A DNA stretch of 64,000 nucleotides from Paenibacillus castaneae (GTDB lineage: Bacteria > Bacillota > Bacilli > Paenibacillales > Paenibacillaceae): positions 4,260,094-4,324,093 of the forward strand of contig NZ_KZ614144.1 in NCBI RefSeq assembly GCF_002884445.1, given 5' to 3'. The position numbers and the translations under genes are program-made. Positions 9,047 through 17,642 of the stretch are shown piece after piece. How positions within the stretch are numbered: the stretch's first letter is position 1; each line of letters opens with the position of its first letter. The notes under the pieces are model-generated. The model made no database searches and was not told the DNA's origin. It saw nothing but the letters and a program-made list of their open reading frames with translations.

Positions 9047-9060
9047 TTTGTTTGTTTGTT
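9041..9060. repeat. Tetranucleotide microsatellite (TGTT)5
   Basis: Five perfect TGTT units lie between the stop at 9073 and the terminator hairpin. Repeat number could vary by slippage; no effect on a coding frame is expected. Confidence 0.85.
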
Positions 9061-9072
9061 GAATAGAAGTAA

Positions 9073-10083
9073 TTAGACTTTCTCAATCGAGCCGGCATGA
9101 TCTGCCGAGCGTATCTCCGCTTCAATAATTTCAAGCGTGCCTGCAGCGCTCTCCGGCATACATACCGAAACTGGCTTGCCCGCGATAATCGATTCTAGAA
9201 AATACTTTATTTCCCGATAATAGCCCATATCCGGCGACAATTCGGCGATAAAGCCTGGGGCATGATTTGGATTTACTTTCAATACATTATTCTCAAATAC
9301 GAGATTGCCTCCCTCGAAATTGACCCGATAGGTCATCGAAAAGCCATAGTCCCCTTGCAAAGTCCAGTCTGCTTGAGCATTCAGCACTTTTCCATCCTCA
9401 TACATATAATGCGTAGATACCGTATCATAGCCGCTGCCTGGAATAACGTTGCGTGCGAGCGTCGATACACGATCCGGCTTGCCGAACAGCCAATGGATCA
9501 TATCGGCATCATGGATATGCATATCCGTTATGCAGCCGCCGCTCTTGCTTCCATCCAGAAACCATTCACTCGGCAAGCCTGAGCCTCTATAGAAGTACCC
9601 CGCTGTAACTGCACCGTATCTGCCATCCTCTACACATGCCTTTAAATATTCATAAGCAGGCCAGAAGCGCAAGCATTGCCCGATCATTAACGTTCGGCCC
9701 GTTCTCTCTGCTGTATTCGCCATTCTCCATGCATCCGCTGAATGACTAGCTACAGGCTTCTCGCACAAAACGTGCAGGCCTCTCTCCAATAAATGGCAAG
9801 TCAAATCCGCATGTAACGGTGTAGGCAGCGTAATGTCAACGATATCCACTTGCTCGTTTTCCAGCATTTTATCTATGTTGTCATATAATCGGTATGGAGA
9901 TAGATCATATACATCCTGATCCGTCGCGATATTACCGCCTGCACCCGCTTTTTTCAACTCTTCGATGCGCAAATCACAAATGGCCACCAATTGTATCGGC
10001 ATCCCTTCCGCTGCCAAGCGAACATAATTCTCAAAGTGCATATGTCCCATAAACCCGAATCCGATTAATGCTACTTTTAGCAT
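9073..10083 (-). CDS. Gfo/Idh/MocA family oxidoreductase
   Basis: 336 residues. Rossmann motif ALIGFGFMGHMH near the start, CEKPVASH near residue 107, and DMHIHDADMIHWL (about 190-202) in the catalytic domain. An NAD(P)-dependent dehydrogenase for a sugar, inositol or related polyol is expected. It is downstream of the TIM-barrel isomerase at 10113 by 29 bp, on the same strand, with AraC divergent at 11194. This repeats the layout at 2499-5453 with the order of isomerase and dehydrogenase reversed. Substrate unknown. Confidence 0.92.
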   Translation of the reverse strand: MLKVALIGFGFMGHMHFENYVRLAAEGMPIQLVAICDLRIEELKKAGAGGNIATDQDVYDLSPYRLYDNIDKMLENEQVDIVDITLPTPLHADLTCHLLERGLHVLCEKPVASHSADAWRMANTAERTGRTLMIGQCLRFWPAYEYLKACVEDGRYGAVTAGYFYRGSGLPSEWFLDGSKSGGCITDMHIHDADMIHWLFGKPDRVSTLARNVIPGSGYDTVSTHYMYEDGKVLNAQADWTLQGDYGFSMTYRVNFEGGNLVFENNVLKVNPNHAPGFIAELSPDMGYYREIKYFLESIIAGKPVSVCMPESAAGTLEIIEAEIRSADHAGSIEKV

Positions 10084-10112
10084 AAAAATATTTCCTCCTT
10101 CGTTAACCTCGA

Positions 10113-10964
10113 TTAGTTATTGTTGCTGCGGCCTAGAATCGCATCCATAGCATTAGATGTATTGAAAATAATTTGCTCCGAATAATGCGTATATGGAGGA
10201 ATCATCTCGGCAGTCACATAATTGTCATAACCGATTGCTTGCAAAGCTTCCATTACAGCTGGGTAATTCACATCTCCTGCAAGCAGGTCAACAAACCCGT
10301 GCAAGCCCCCAGCTTGGCGCCGATAATCCTTGAAATGCACTTTCTTAATGCGGTGGCCTAATATGCGAATCCACTGTTCGGGATAACCATTCTGCAAAGC
10401 ATTTCCTACATCAAAATATGAACCGACATAGCTGGAGTTCAATTCATCAATAAATGAGCGAAGCTCCAGCGGGGATAGCAGAAATTTATTCCATACATTC
10501 TCGATACCGATGGACACACCTGCTTGTTCGGCAAAAGGCACAAGCTTAGCTATGGATTCTAATGCCCGCTCGTATGCATACTCATAATCGGTTACTTCAC
10601 TTCCAGGAATGAAGTCAACGCCAACAGCGCCAGGAATGACAAGAATCGTATCAACACCCAAAGAGGCTGCAAGCTCCAGCTGCTTTTTGCATACATCGAC
10701 AGCCTTCTCCCGAACAATCGGACTTTCGCTTGTCATGGGGTACGACCAATATAGACCAGTAGCTAAACCGGCAATTTCGAGCTCTGCATCTGCAAGACGA
10801 GATGCGATTTCCTTAACTTCCTTCTCCGTTGCTTGGAGACCAAGCTCGCCTGTCTCGTTCAATGACAGCTCAATTCCATCAAATCCCGCCTTCTTAGCTA
10901 GCTGAATACAATCTGTAATCGAACTATCTCCACTGAAAGACCAAATATTAATCCCTTTTTTCAT
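10113..10964 (-). CDS. Sugar phosphate isomerase/epimerase (TIM barrel)
   Basis: 283 residues from ATG 10964, which has AGGAGG at 8 nt; an in-frame TTG six bases upstream is poorly placed. Xylose-isomerase-like TIM-barrel motifs: FDGIELSLNE (about 28), VSIGIENVWNKF (metal Glu, about 150), YVGSYFDVGNALQ (Asp, about 182), KKVHFKDYRR (about 212) and TAEMIPP (about 255). Related to IolE/IolI and hydroxypyruvate-isomerase-like enzymes. First gene of the unit with the oxidoreductase at 9073. Confidence 0.9.
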   Translation of the reverse strand: MKKGINIWSFSGDSSITDCIQLAKKAGFDGIELSLNETGELGLQATEKEVKEIASRLADAELEIAGLATGLYWSYPMTSESPIVREKAVDVCKKQLELAASLGVDTILVIPGAVGVDFIPGSEVTDYEYAYERALESIAKLVPFAEQAGVSIGIENVWNKFLLSPLELRSFIDELNSSYVGSYFDVGNALQNGYPEQWIRILGHRIKKVHFKDYRRQAGGLHGFVDLLAGDVNYPAVMEALQAIGYDNYVTAEMIPPYTHYSEQIIFNTSNAMDAILGRSNNN

Positions 10965-11048
10965 GATCAATACCTCCTAATAATTAAGTTAGCCGCTTTG
11001 CCTGCTTCTGCCTCCGTAACAAACCACTGTGCCTTATCATTTTTACTT

Positions 11049-11159
11049 ATTCCGTTATATTGATAGCAAATGCAATGCATGCGATAATAGTTATATATTA
11101 ATAGATATTTCACCATATTTATTTAGCCGTAATAGTTATTTTTTGGACAATTCCGTTAT
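11049..11159. promoter_or_regulatory. Paired direct repeats in the divergent AraC/isomerase region
   Basis: ATTCCGTTAT occurs at 11049-11058 and 11150-11159; TAATAGTTAT occurs at 11085-11094 and 11130-11139 between them. The region is A/T-rich and separates divergent genes. Binding by the AraC protein is inferred only. Confidence 0.3.
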
Positions 11160-11193
11160 CATATATTCACATTCTTAGAAGAGGAGATGCGTT

Positions 11194-12099
11194 ATGGAAA
11201 ATGTTGATAAAATATACCCGCTTCACCGGCAAGCTCCATTTCGTGAGTGGTCGCCTCGTATCCACTATGCACAATTTCAACAACTAAACACTGCTGTGCT
11301 TGCAGAGAGAAGACTATATAACTTTGAGCTGCTTTATGTTTGTCAAGGAGAAGCCGCTACCCGAATGCGAGGGCAAAAGCATCTATTGTCAGCTGGTCAG
11401 CTTATTTTTTTGCCATCTGGCGTATATCATCAGAATGAGGTTGTATCTGCTCCAAATGCTCGTTTTCTTGGCATTCATTTCGATTTCTTTGATGAACTGG
11501 ATATACATACGGAAGCAGATATGATTGTCAACGAGGCAGCTGTTCAAGAGGATAAATTTGCTACAGAAGCTATTTCGGATACTTTTCCGCCATTGTCATC
11601 GAATCCCGTCTATACGCCTTCATTAGTTTGTGTGCAGTTGATGGAGCAGCTCGTTCACGAGTTTACGAATCGCCCGCTTGGCTACGAGCTCGTATGTAAA
11701 GCGTTGATGCTTAGCATTCTCGCTCATCTTCTGCGCAGCCCGCTCCTGCGATCCAATTCGAATGCCTCACAGCATGATTGGAAGCTGGCAAAGCTAATGG
11801 AACAGATTGAGGCAGCACCTGCCAGAACTTGGACAAATGCAGCGATTGCAGAGCAATTGGATTTAAGCATTGATCATACCGCGAAGCTATTTAAAGGGAT
11901 CGCCGGCCTTCCGCCAAGCGAGTTTGTGCAATCTATTCGGCACCGCGAAGCAAGAAGGCTGCTGCGTGAAACGAATCTTTCCATAGAGGTTATCGGGGAA
12001 CGAGTCGGGTATTCGGATATTCACTATTTCAGCCGTATATTCCGCCGTCACGAAGGGATATCCGCTTCAGAATACCGTAAATTTTCCAAAATATTATAA
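11194..12099 (+). CDS. AraC family transcriptional regulator
   Basis: 301 residues with GAGGAG before ATG 11194. The N-terminal cupin has YNFELLYVCQGEAATRMRGQ and PSGVYHQNEV. The C-terminal double HTH has NAAIAEQLDLSIDHTAKLFK and IEVIGERVGYSDIHYFSRIF. Divergent from the isomerase-dehydrogenase unit ending at 9073 and very likely its regulator. It is followed by a terminator-like hairpin shared with bshB2. Confidence 0.93.
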   Translation: MENVDKIYPLHRQAPFREWSPRIHYAQFQQLNTAVLAERRLYNFELLYVCQGEAATRMRGQKHLLSAGQLIFLPSGVYHQNEVVSAPNARFLGIHFDFFDELDIHTEADMIVNEAAVQEDKFATEAISDTFPPLSSNPVYTPSLVCVQLMEQLVHEFTNRPLGYELVCKALMLSILAHLLRSPLLRSNSNASQHDWKLAKLMEQIEAAPARTWTNAAIAEQLDLSIDHTAKLFKGIAGLPPSEFVQSIRHREARRLLRETNLSIEVIGERVGYSDIHYFSRIFRRHEGISASEYRKFSKIL

Positions 12100-12123
12100 A
12101 CGTATTTCATAAATTGGAAACCA

Positions 12124-12175
12124 CAAAAAAAGGGGCTTATCGCATAAGGATTGTGACCTTACGCGATAGCCCCTC
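12124..12175 (-). terminator. Rho-independent terminator after bshB2
   Basis: AGGGGCTTATCGCATAAGG pairs imperfectly with CCTTACGCGATAGCCCCT. On the minus strand it is followed by seven T. It may also stop the converging AraC transcript. Confidence 0.8.
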
Positions 12176-12201
12176 TATGGTTTATCAATCATTTGCTTCA
12201 G

Positions 12202-12858
12202 TTAGTCGAAGCGGTAGGTCCAGAACCGTTCCGTTCCGAATCGATCTTGTATTTCTTTATCATCCAGCGTTTTGTTGCCAAGCAGCTCAGCAGCTTGGAA
12301 CTGGGAACGATGTGCTTGTATAGAGGCCATTTTTTGTCCCAAAAAAGCTCTCACATCGTGATGAATGTCAGGTTCGCCGAGCACTTGAATCGTATTTTTA
12401 GAAAATGCCATTGCATGCACAATAGGACGCTGCTCTTCCGGCAGCCTGCCGATAGTTCGAACTACAGCCTCTCCGCATGCGTCATGATCGGGATGAACAC
12501 TGTAGCCTGGATAGAAGGTAATGACGAGTGATGGGCTCAGCTCTTCGATCAGTGACAAAATTACGCTATCCAAATGATCCTGATCTTCAAATTCGATCGT
12601 TTTATCATGAAACCCTAGCATACGCAGATCGGTTACTCCAATAGCTTGGCATGATTCTTCCAACTCTTTTTTTCGTATTTCAGGAAGAGTCACTCGATTG
12701 GCAAAAGGAGGGACACCCATATTCCTTCCCATTTCCCCTAGGGTCAAGCATGCATATGTCACTTTATCGCCATTTTTCAAATATTTCGCCATCGTACCCG
12801 CTAAGCCAAACGCTTCATCATCCGGGTGAGGCAGTATAACTAGAATATGTTGCTGCAT
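12202..12858 (-). CDS. bshB2: Bacillithiol biosynthesis deacetylase BshB2 (PIG-L family)
   Basis: 218 residues. The zinc-site motif HPDDEAFG (about 11-18) and the second HPDHDACGEAV (about 122-132) mark the PIG-L/LmbE deacetylase fold. BshB enzymes remove acetate from GlcNAc-malate in bacillithiol synthesis in the cytoplasm. Directly upstream is yojF (20 bp gap), the same pairing as yojF-yojG of Bacillus subtilis, which supports BshB2 over other PIG-L deacetylases. The rest of the bsh pathway is not in this window. Confidence 0.87.
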   Translation of the reverse strand: MQQHILVILPHPDDEAFGLAGTMAKYLKNGDKVTYACLTLGEMGRNMGVPPFANRVTLPEIRKKELEESCQAIGVTDLRMLGFHDKTIEFEDQDHLDSVILSLIEELSPSLVITFYPGYSVHPDHDACGEAVVRTIGRLPEEQRPIVHAMAFSKNTIQVLGEPDIHHDVRAFLGQKMASIQAHRSQFQAAELLGNKTLDDKEIQDRFGTERFWTYRFD

Positions 12859-12878
12859 CGTTCTTCACCTCTCCTCTC

Positions 12879-13223
12879 TTAAAAAGGCTCGCGGCTTAAT
12901 TGCAAAGCCACTACCAGCTTGCCCTGCGTATCATGTCCTGCCATAATCAGCCTCTCCGCGTCATTGTTCTCCCAGTGGGTCAGCCCTTCCGAGTAAATCC
13001 AGCCGTTCAACGTTTTGAGTCCGACTCGAAACGGTCCATTGCCAGCGATAGAGCCTTGAGAATACTGAATTAATGCGTTCGAAATAAAGGTGGCTGCAGG
13101 ATGCTTAGAGCTATCTAGATGTGAGGCATATGCTCCTGTTGTCATCTCCAGATGAACATAAAGCTCCTGACCGATAAGGCTATTAATTCTATTTTGAACT
13201 TGTACCTGATCTATGAGCTGCAT
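12879..13223 (-). CDS. yojF: YojF family protein (DUF1806)
   Basis: 114 residues from ATG 13223. An upstream in-frame ATG at 13235 lies in the ribosome site itself (ATGGAGGGA), so the later start is chosen. The sequence (YVHLEMTTGAYASH, GNGPFRVGLKTLNGWIYSEGLTHWE) matches the YojF family found beside bshB2 in Bacillales. Its biochemical role is unknown; the pairing suggests an accessory part in bacillithiol metabolism. Confidence 0.85.
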   Translation of the reverse strand: MQLIDQVQVQNRINSLIGQELYVHLEMTTGAYASHLDSSKHPAATFISNALIQYSQGSIAGNGPFRVGLKTLNGWIYSEGLTHWENNDAERLIMAGHDTQGKLVVALQLSREPF

Positions 13224-13311
13224 AATTCCCTCCATTAATTACAACTATCGTAATTTATTTTCACTTGATTCACACTTTTCAATATACCACATCAGGCTCT
13301 TTTCTACATAG

Positions 13312-13376
13312 CAAAGAAACCCCGCTGCCAGCCTCGGTTAACCAATGGTTAGCCAAGGGTAGGCTGCAGGGCTTCT
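13312..13376 (-). terminator. Terminator after the small lipoprotein gene
   Basis: On the minus strand CCCTGC-AGCCT pairs with AGGCT-GGCAGCGGGG around an inner stem that includes GGTTAACC; TTTCTTTG follows. Confidence 0.65.
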
Positions 13377-13393
13377 TGAAAATAAATAGCTCG

Positions 13394-13624
13394 TTAATTC
13401 GCTGGAGCTTCCGTGGCATCTGGAGCCATTGTCGCGTCAGGAGTGTCAGTAGCATTATGATCTTCCTCAATTATGACAGGCGCATTGTTATCTTCCTCGA
13501 TAATGACAGGTTTATTATTTTTGTCATCATTGTTGCAAGCCGAAGCTGTAAAAACAACAGTAACGCTCATCATAGCGATTAGTAGCAGCTTGGCTGTTCT
13601 TTGTTTATTTGTTTTCTTATTCAT
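13394..13624 (-). CDS. Small lipoprotein with acidic repeats
   Basis: 76 residues. The basic N-terminus, hydrophobic span and lipobox (FTASAC, Cys about residue 30) predict a membrane-anchored lipoprotein. The mature part is short, acidic and disordered: PVIIEEDNNA and PVIIEEDHNA in tandem, then a Thr/Pro/Ala tail with two DAT(M/E)AP motifs. A GGGG ribosome site lies 9 nt before ATG 13624 and a terminator follows. Function unknown; the tandem units suggest expansion by duplication. Confidence 0.65.
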   Translation of the reverse strand: MNKKTNKQRTAKLLLIAMMSVTVVFTASACNNDDKNNKPVIIEEDNNAPVIIEEDHNATDTPDATMAPDATEAPAN

Positions 13625-13761
13625 GTGTAAATCCCCTCTCCAGTTGTTATGGATTATGTTTTTTCTTCTTTCTCCCTTCTTTTTAACCCAACTTCCATAG
13701 ATTGAAACAATAGGATGAATGAGTAATGAGTCAGGTTGGTGGTTACAGTTTGATAAAAGAA

Positions 13762-13833
13762 CAAAAAAATCCTCTCTGGCTGAGAGTTGGAATTCATGAA
13801 TTCATGAGTCCTAACCTTATTTGCCAGAGAGGA
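13762..13833 (-). terminator. Terminator after ctc/L25
   Basis: TCCTCTCTGGC pairs with GCCAGAGAGGA, enclosing a GAATTCATGAATTC palindrome. On the minus strand seven T follow. Confidence 0.8.
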
Positions 13834-13866
13834 AGTCCTTAAACCAATATATAGGATGCTTAATAA

Positions 13867-14436
13867 TTAAGCTGTTTCTTCGATTTCCTCATGTACGGTT
13901 TTGATCTGAATCATAACCGTGCTGGGATCTGTTAACACTTCAATTCCATCCTTGAAAATCAGGTCGGAAACGAGAAGCTGGTCGCCAACAGCAAGACCGC
14001 TAATATCAACCTCCAGAGAAGTTGGCAGGTCATTAGGCATACAACGGACTTCTACTTCATAAATTTCCACCTGCAGCACGCCGCCAGATTTAAGCCCGAT
14101 TGCGTCTCCAGAGAAATGGATGGTTACTTTGCTATCCATACTTTCAGACATATTCACGTGATGAAAGTCGATATGCAGTAATTTACCGGAAATAATTTCT
14201 CTTTGAATGTTCTGAACAAGAACTGGAACCATGTTTTCATCCGCTGTTTTGGCTTGCAAAATAGCCCGTGGATTTTTTTTCAAAACGTCGGTTATTTCTT
14301 TTTCACTTACTTCAAATGACAATGTATCTTTACCAATCCCGTACAGCACTGCTGGGATGCGTCCCTGTTTTCTTGCTTGATTCATTTGGGACTTTGTTTC
14401 ACCAGTGCGCTTGTTTAATTGAATAAATGTACTCAT
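13867..14436 (-). CDS. ctc: 50S ribosomal protein L25/general stress protein Ctc
   Basis: 189 residues from ATG 14436 (a start at 14463 is possible but non-homologous). The N-terminal L25 domain has RKQGRIPAVLYG, and the C-terminal TL5-type extension has VEVRCMPNDLPTSLEVDISGL and VGDQLLVSDL. Ctc binds 5S rRNA and in Bacillus is a stress-induced large-subunit protein. It is monocistronic, with a near-consensus vegetative promoter upstream and its own terminator, and not in the usual prs/pth context. Confidence 0.92.
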   Translation of the reverse strand: MSTFIQLNKRTGETKSQMNQARKQGRIPAVLYGIGKDTLSFEVSEKEITDVLKKNPRAILQAKTADENMVPVLVQNIQREIISGKLLHIDFHHVNMSESMDSKVTIHFSGDAIGLKSGGVLQVEIYEVEVRCMPNDLPTSLEVDISGLAVGDQLLVSDLIFKDGIEVLTDPSTVMIQIKTVHEEIEETA

Positions 14437-14480
14437 TTGTTTTTCCCGCTCTCTTTTGACCATAAATTCTTGTCAATATC

Positions 14481-14509
14481 ATTATAACATGACCATAGAA
14501 TCTAGTCAA
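14481..14509 (-). promoter_or_regulatory. SigmaA promoter for ctc/L25
   Basis: On the minus strand TTGACT (14504-14509) is separated by exactly 17 bp from TATAAT (14481-14486), with a TGn extended -10. This is the clearest promoter in the window. Confidence 0.85.
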
Positions 14510-14523
14510 ACGAGACTCGGCTT

Positions 14524-14772
14524 TTACTTTAATTGCTCCTGCAACCTATTCATTTCTTCATCCTCATCCATTCTAATAAGCTGGCCCGGCTGTACATTAA
14601 AATATAGACAAAGCTTTAGCAATAGATCCCTTGGATACTGCACCATCTCATCCTTATACATGCGGCGCACAGAATCAAAGTGGTAATTAATATCTTTTGC
14701 AAGCTTGCGTATTGACAATTTAGGATCATGATTTTCCATGACTTCTTTAAGTTTGCTGCGTATGACTGGCAT
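14524..14772 (-). CDS. Small Cro/CI-type helix-turn-helix regulator
   Basis: 82 residues from ATG 14772, which has GGGAGGAGGTGG directly upstream; longer in-frame starts lack a ribosome site. The XRE-like HTH covers SIRKLAKDINYHFDSVRRMYKDE and LLLKLCLYFNVQPGQLIRMDE, followed by an acidic/Gln-rich tail. It matches the short HTH_26-like regulators common in Firmicutes. It lies just upstream of ctc but with a separate promoter between them. Target unknown. Confidence 0.8.
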   Translation of the reverse strand: MPVIRSKLKEVMENHDPKLSIRKLAKDINYHFDSVRRMYKDEMVQYPRDLLLKLCLYFNVQPGQLIRMDEDEEMNRLQEQLK

Positions 14773-14872
14773 TCTTCCACCTCCTCCCATAATATATAGG
14801 GAGAATAGTGGCGAGTCAATATAATTGACCAGAAGCAACGGTCGTTTCCATGCATGAGCATCAAATAAATGT

Positions 14873-14929
14873 TACAAAAAAAGCGGGATCTTTGCCGCTG
14901 CGTTCATGCAGCAAAGATCCCGCTTTTTT
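14873..14929. terminator. Bidirectional terminator after the efflux pump gene
   Basis: AAAAAAGCGGGATCTTTGC pairs with GCAAAGATCCCGCTTTTTT; it abuts the pump's stop codon at 14929. Confidence 0.9.
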
Positions 14930-16437
14930 CAGTGAAGGCCTTCAAAGCCTGTTTCCTGCTTGCTCGCCCCAATCGAATCAACCAGCTCGGCTTTTCCGCG
15001 GCGGAGAAACAACCCAAGAAAAACGCCAATAATCGCAATGACCATCATAATGCTGAACGTATATCCGAACGCTTCTGGCGCTACGGAAAGCATCGCTTTT
15101 TGAAGATCAGCCGGACTTGTGATGACCATATTTTTCTCAGTGACTAATTTGGTTATGCGTGAAGTAAGTATCGTTACCAACGTTGCGACGGCAAATGAGC
15201 TGATTACCTGCTGCATCGCGCTGGTCAATGAGGTGACGCGACTGACTAGTTCAGCGGGTGCCTTCTTGATCAGATGTGAATTAAGCGGCATCATCATCAG
15301 CCCCATGCCTGCACCCGCCATAATGAGCGGCAAAGTAAGATCCCTTCCCTCTGTCGTTAGACTCACATGTGAATATTGGAATATTGCACCTGATACAAGA
15401 CTTAGCCCCGCAACAACCAACCATCTTACACCGATTTTATCAAACAAATAACCGCCTATCGGCATCATGACGGCTGAAGCTAATGCTTGCGGAAATAATG
15501 TCATACCTGTATCGAATGCCCCGTATCCGCGTGCTTGCTGAAGAAATTGCGGAAGCAGGAATATAGCTCCGAACAAGGAGAACTGAAGAATCCATTGAAC
15601 GAATATACTAAATGAAAAATCAATAGATCGGAATACTCGAAGCTCAAGCAAAGGAATTTTCGCTCTAAGCTCAACGATGATAAAGGCAATGAGGGCGACA
15701 GCACCAATAATGAGTCCAGCGAGCGTTTTATCCGAGGTCCAGCTTTCGGCGCCTTGCGAAACCCCATACGATAAAGATGCGAATGCAATCGGCCCGAGGA
15801 TCATTCCCGGCAAATCAAACCCTGCTACTTTCTTGCGCCCTACCTTAGGCAGCTTCCACAATCCAAAGGCGACGCTAAAAATACCTACAGGAATATTGAT
15901 TAGAAAGATCCAGTGCCAGGAATGATACTCAATCAACCAGCCGGATAAGACGGGGCCAATAGCAGGCGCGAGCAAAACAGGAACGCCAAGCATGCCCATG
16001 ACCACACCGATCTTGTTCGGAGGACTTAGCCGGAACACATATGCCATCGCTACGGGCATGACGAATCCGCCGCCTAGTCCCTGAATAATACGGAAAACAA
16101 TCAGCCATTCCGCACTATTTGGCGTTGCGCACAGCATTGAAGCTATCGTAAATAAAATGATAGACGTAAGAAATACATTTTTGGCGCCGAATCGGTCCGA
16201 TAACCACCCTGCTAGCGGAATGACAGCTGCCGTTGCCAGCATATACCCCGTCACAGTCCATTGCAAGGTAGGCAAATCCGTTTTAAAATCCACAACAAGC
16301 CTCGACAAAGCGACATTCATCGCCGTCGCATCGAGAATTACCATAAAAATACCAGAAATGATAGCAATAAGCGGTACTAAAATAGTTCTAACACGAAATT
16401 CCGGCTCTGTTCCCTCACTTGCAGACGCTTGGCTCAT
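14929..16437 (-). CDS. DHA2 family MFS drug/metabolite efflux transporter (EmrB/QacA type)
   Basis: 502 residues from ATG 16437, with GGGGAGGATTTGG upstream; the frame opens seven codons earlier at a TTG. About 14 membrane spans are visible, with the family motifs LDATAMNVALSRL (span 1), GWLSDRFGAKNVFL (motif A) and VMGMLGVPVLLAPAIGPVLSGWL (motif C, antiporter signature). Proton-driven export of drugs or secondary metabolites is expected. It lies 177 bp downstream of the eight-gene biosynthetic operon on the same strand, so it could export that product or give self-resistance. Confidence 0.92.
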   Translation of the reverse strand: MSQASASEGTEPEFRVRTILVPLIAIISGIFMVILDATAMNVALSRLVVDFKTDLPTLQWTVTGYMLATAAVIPLAGWLSDRFGAKNVFLTSIILFTIASMLCATPNSAEWLIVFRIIQGLGGGFVMPVAMAYVFRLSPPNKIGVVMGMLGVPVLLAPAIGPVLSGWLIEYHSWHWIFLINIPVGIFSVAFGLWKLPKVGRKKVAGFDLPGMILGPIAFASLSYGVSQGAESWTSDKTLAGLIIGAVALIAFIIVELRAKIPLLELRVFRSIDFSFSIFVQWILQFSLFGAIFLLPQFLQQARGYGAFDTGMTLFPQALASAVMMPIGGYLFDKIGVRWLVVAGLSLVSGAIFQYSHVSLTTEGRDLTLPLIMAGAGMGLMMMPLNSHLIKKAPAELVSRVTSLTSAMQQVISSFAVATLVTILTSRITKLVTEKNMVITSPADLQKAMLSVAPEAFGYTFSIMMVIAIIGVFLGLFLRRGKAELVDSIGASKQETGFEGLH

Positions 16438-16613
16438 CCTCCAAATCCTCCCCTTCAATTAACGAAGTGACTGAACTCGTTAGTCTCGCGTGGACAATTG
16501 CCCTGAAAATTATATTATGGAAATTCTAATATCATGTCAAATATTAACAGAATATGAGTCCCAAATAGCTCTGATGGGGGGAAACACGTTTCAATCCCGC
16601 ATCCCTCTCTGAA

Positions 16614-17642
16614 CTACAATAGCAGCTGAAATGATCTTTCAAACGGCTTATCATAATATTTTCCACTTGTCAGCTGTTCAACAAACGGCCGAATTAGATC
16701 AGCTTGCGTGGAATGAAAGTCCGAAGCTCCGAAGCGTTCAAGCCACGCTTGCTGCAGCTCTACAATTTCGATATCTTGCTTTAATGCTTTCTTAAGAAAT
16801 GGTGAGAGAACCATTTTTTTGAGCGCATTTGGAATCAAGCCCCGCTTCATCGTAACTACCGCGTATATGTCTTGGAAGGACTCTGATGTCGGGCGGATAA
16901 TCGCTGTAATCATAAGAGTCAAGCCCTTCGATGAACGATATTCGATTTGAGCGATTCCCGGCATAAAAAATCTTCCATAGCTTGTTTGTCTTTCGGGTTC
17001 AAATACTTTGGAGATGAAGCCAGCCTGCTTGGATTCTCCGCTATACTCTATTTCTACGAAATCACAGCTTGCTGCTAGTTTGGCCGTAACGGTTTGCCTA
17101 TGCTTATCCGTTCGAATTAATCCAGCATGAACATAGTGCGTATGCGTCGCATCCAAAAAATTTTCCACCGTATTATTCAAATTTCCTGCGACCGATGTCT
17201 TCCATACAAAGGAATAATACTGTACGTCCCGCATAAAGGGTAACGCAAAGGGCTGATCAGTTCTCTTCCCTTCCTTCTCCTCCTCCGATGAATCCGAAGG
17301 AAGCTTAGCCCATATGAAACCATCCTGCTCCTTAACTGCTATCACAGTCGCCCGGGTATGCTCGCTTGGAGAGTAAGAGCATAGCCCGGGTACGCGCACA
17401 CATTCACCTTGACCATCAAATTCCCAGCCATGATACGGACAAATGAGTACATCATTTCTAATCTTGCCCTTGGATAACGGCACATTGCGGTGAGGGCATC
17501 GGTCAAGCAGGGCATGAATGCCTCTCTTTGTTCGGAAGAGCACGATCGGCGTATCGAGCAGAGATAGGGACAGCGGCTTTTTGCCAAGCTCCTGGGAACG
17601 ACAAGCAACCAGCCAATATTTTGTTAAATAGTTATCGCTCAT
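16614..17642 (-). CDS. Rieske [2Fe-2S] non-haem iron oxygenase
   Basis: 342 residues. The Rieske motif is complete: Cys49-Pro-His51 and Cys68-Pro-Tyr-His71 with GW after it. The catalytic iron ligands appear as NFLDATHTHYVH (about 161-172), with the bridging Asp, and a downstream Asp in KQDIEIVELQQ. It resembles single-component-numbered oxygenases of vanillate demethylase/PaO type that hydroxylate, demethylate or desaturate a substrate and need a separate reductase, none of which is seen here. It overlaps the GNAT-like gene by 4 nt (ATGA) and is the last gene of the operon, suggesting a late tailoring oxidation. Confidence 0.9.
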   Translation of the reverse strand: MSDNYLTKYWLVACRSQELGKKPLSLSLLDTPIVLFRTKRGIHALLDRCPHRNVPLSKGKIRNDVLICPYHGWEFDGQGECVRVPGLCSYSPSEHTRATVIAVKEQDGFIWAKLPSDSSEEEKEGKRTDQPFALPFMRDVQYYSFVWKTSVAGNLNNTVENFLDATHTHYVHAGLIRTDKHRQTVTAKLAASCDFVEIEYSGESKQAGFISKVFEPERQTSYGRFFMPGIAQIEYRSSKGLTLMITAIIRPTSESFQDIYAVVTMKRGLIPNALKKMVLSPFLKKALKQDIEIVELQQAWLERFGASDFHSTQADLIRPFVEQLTSGKYYDKPFERSFQLLL

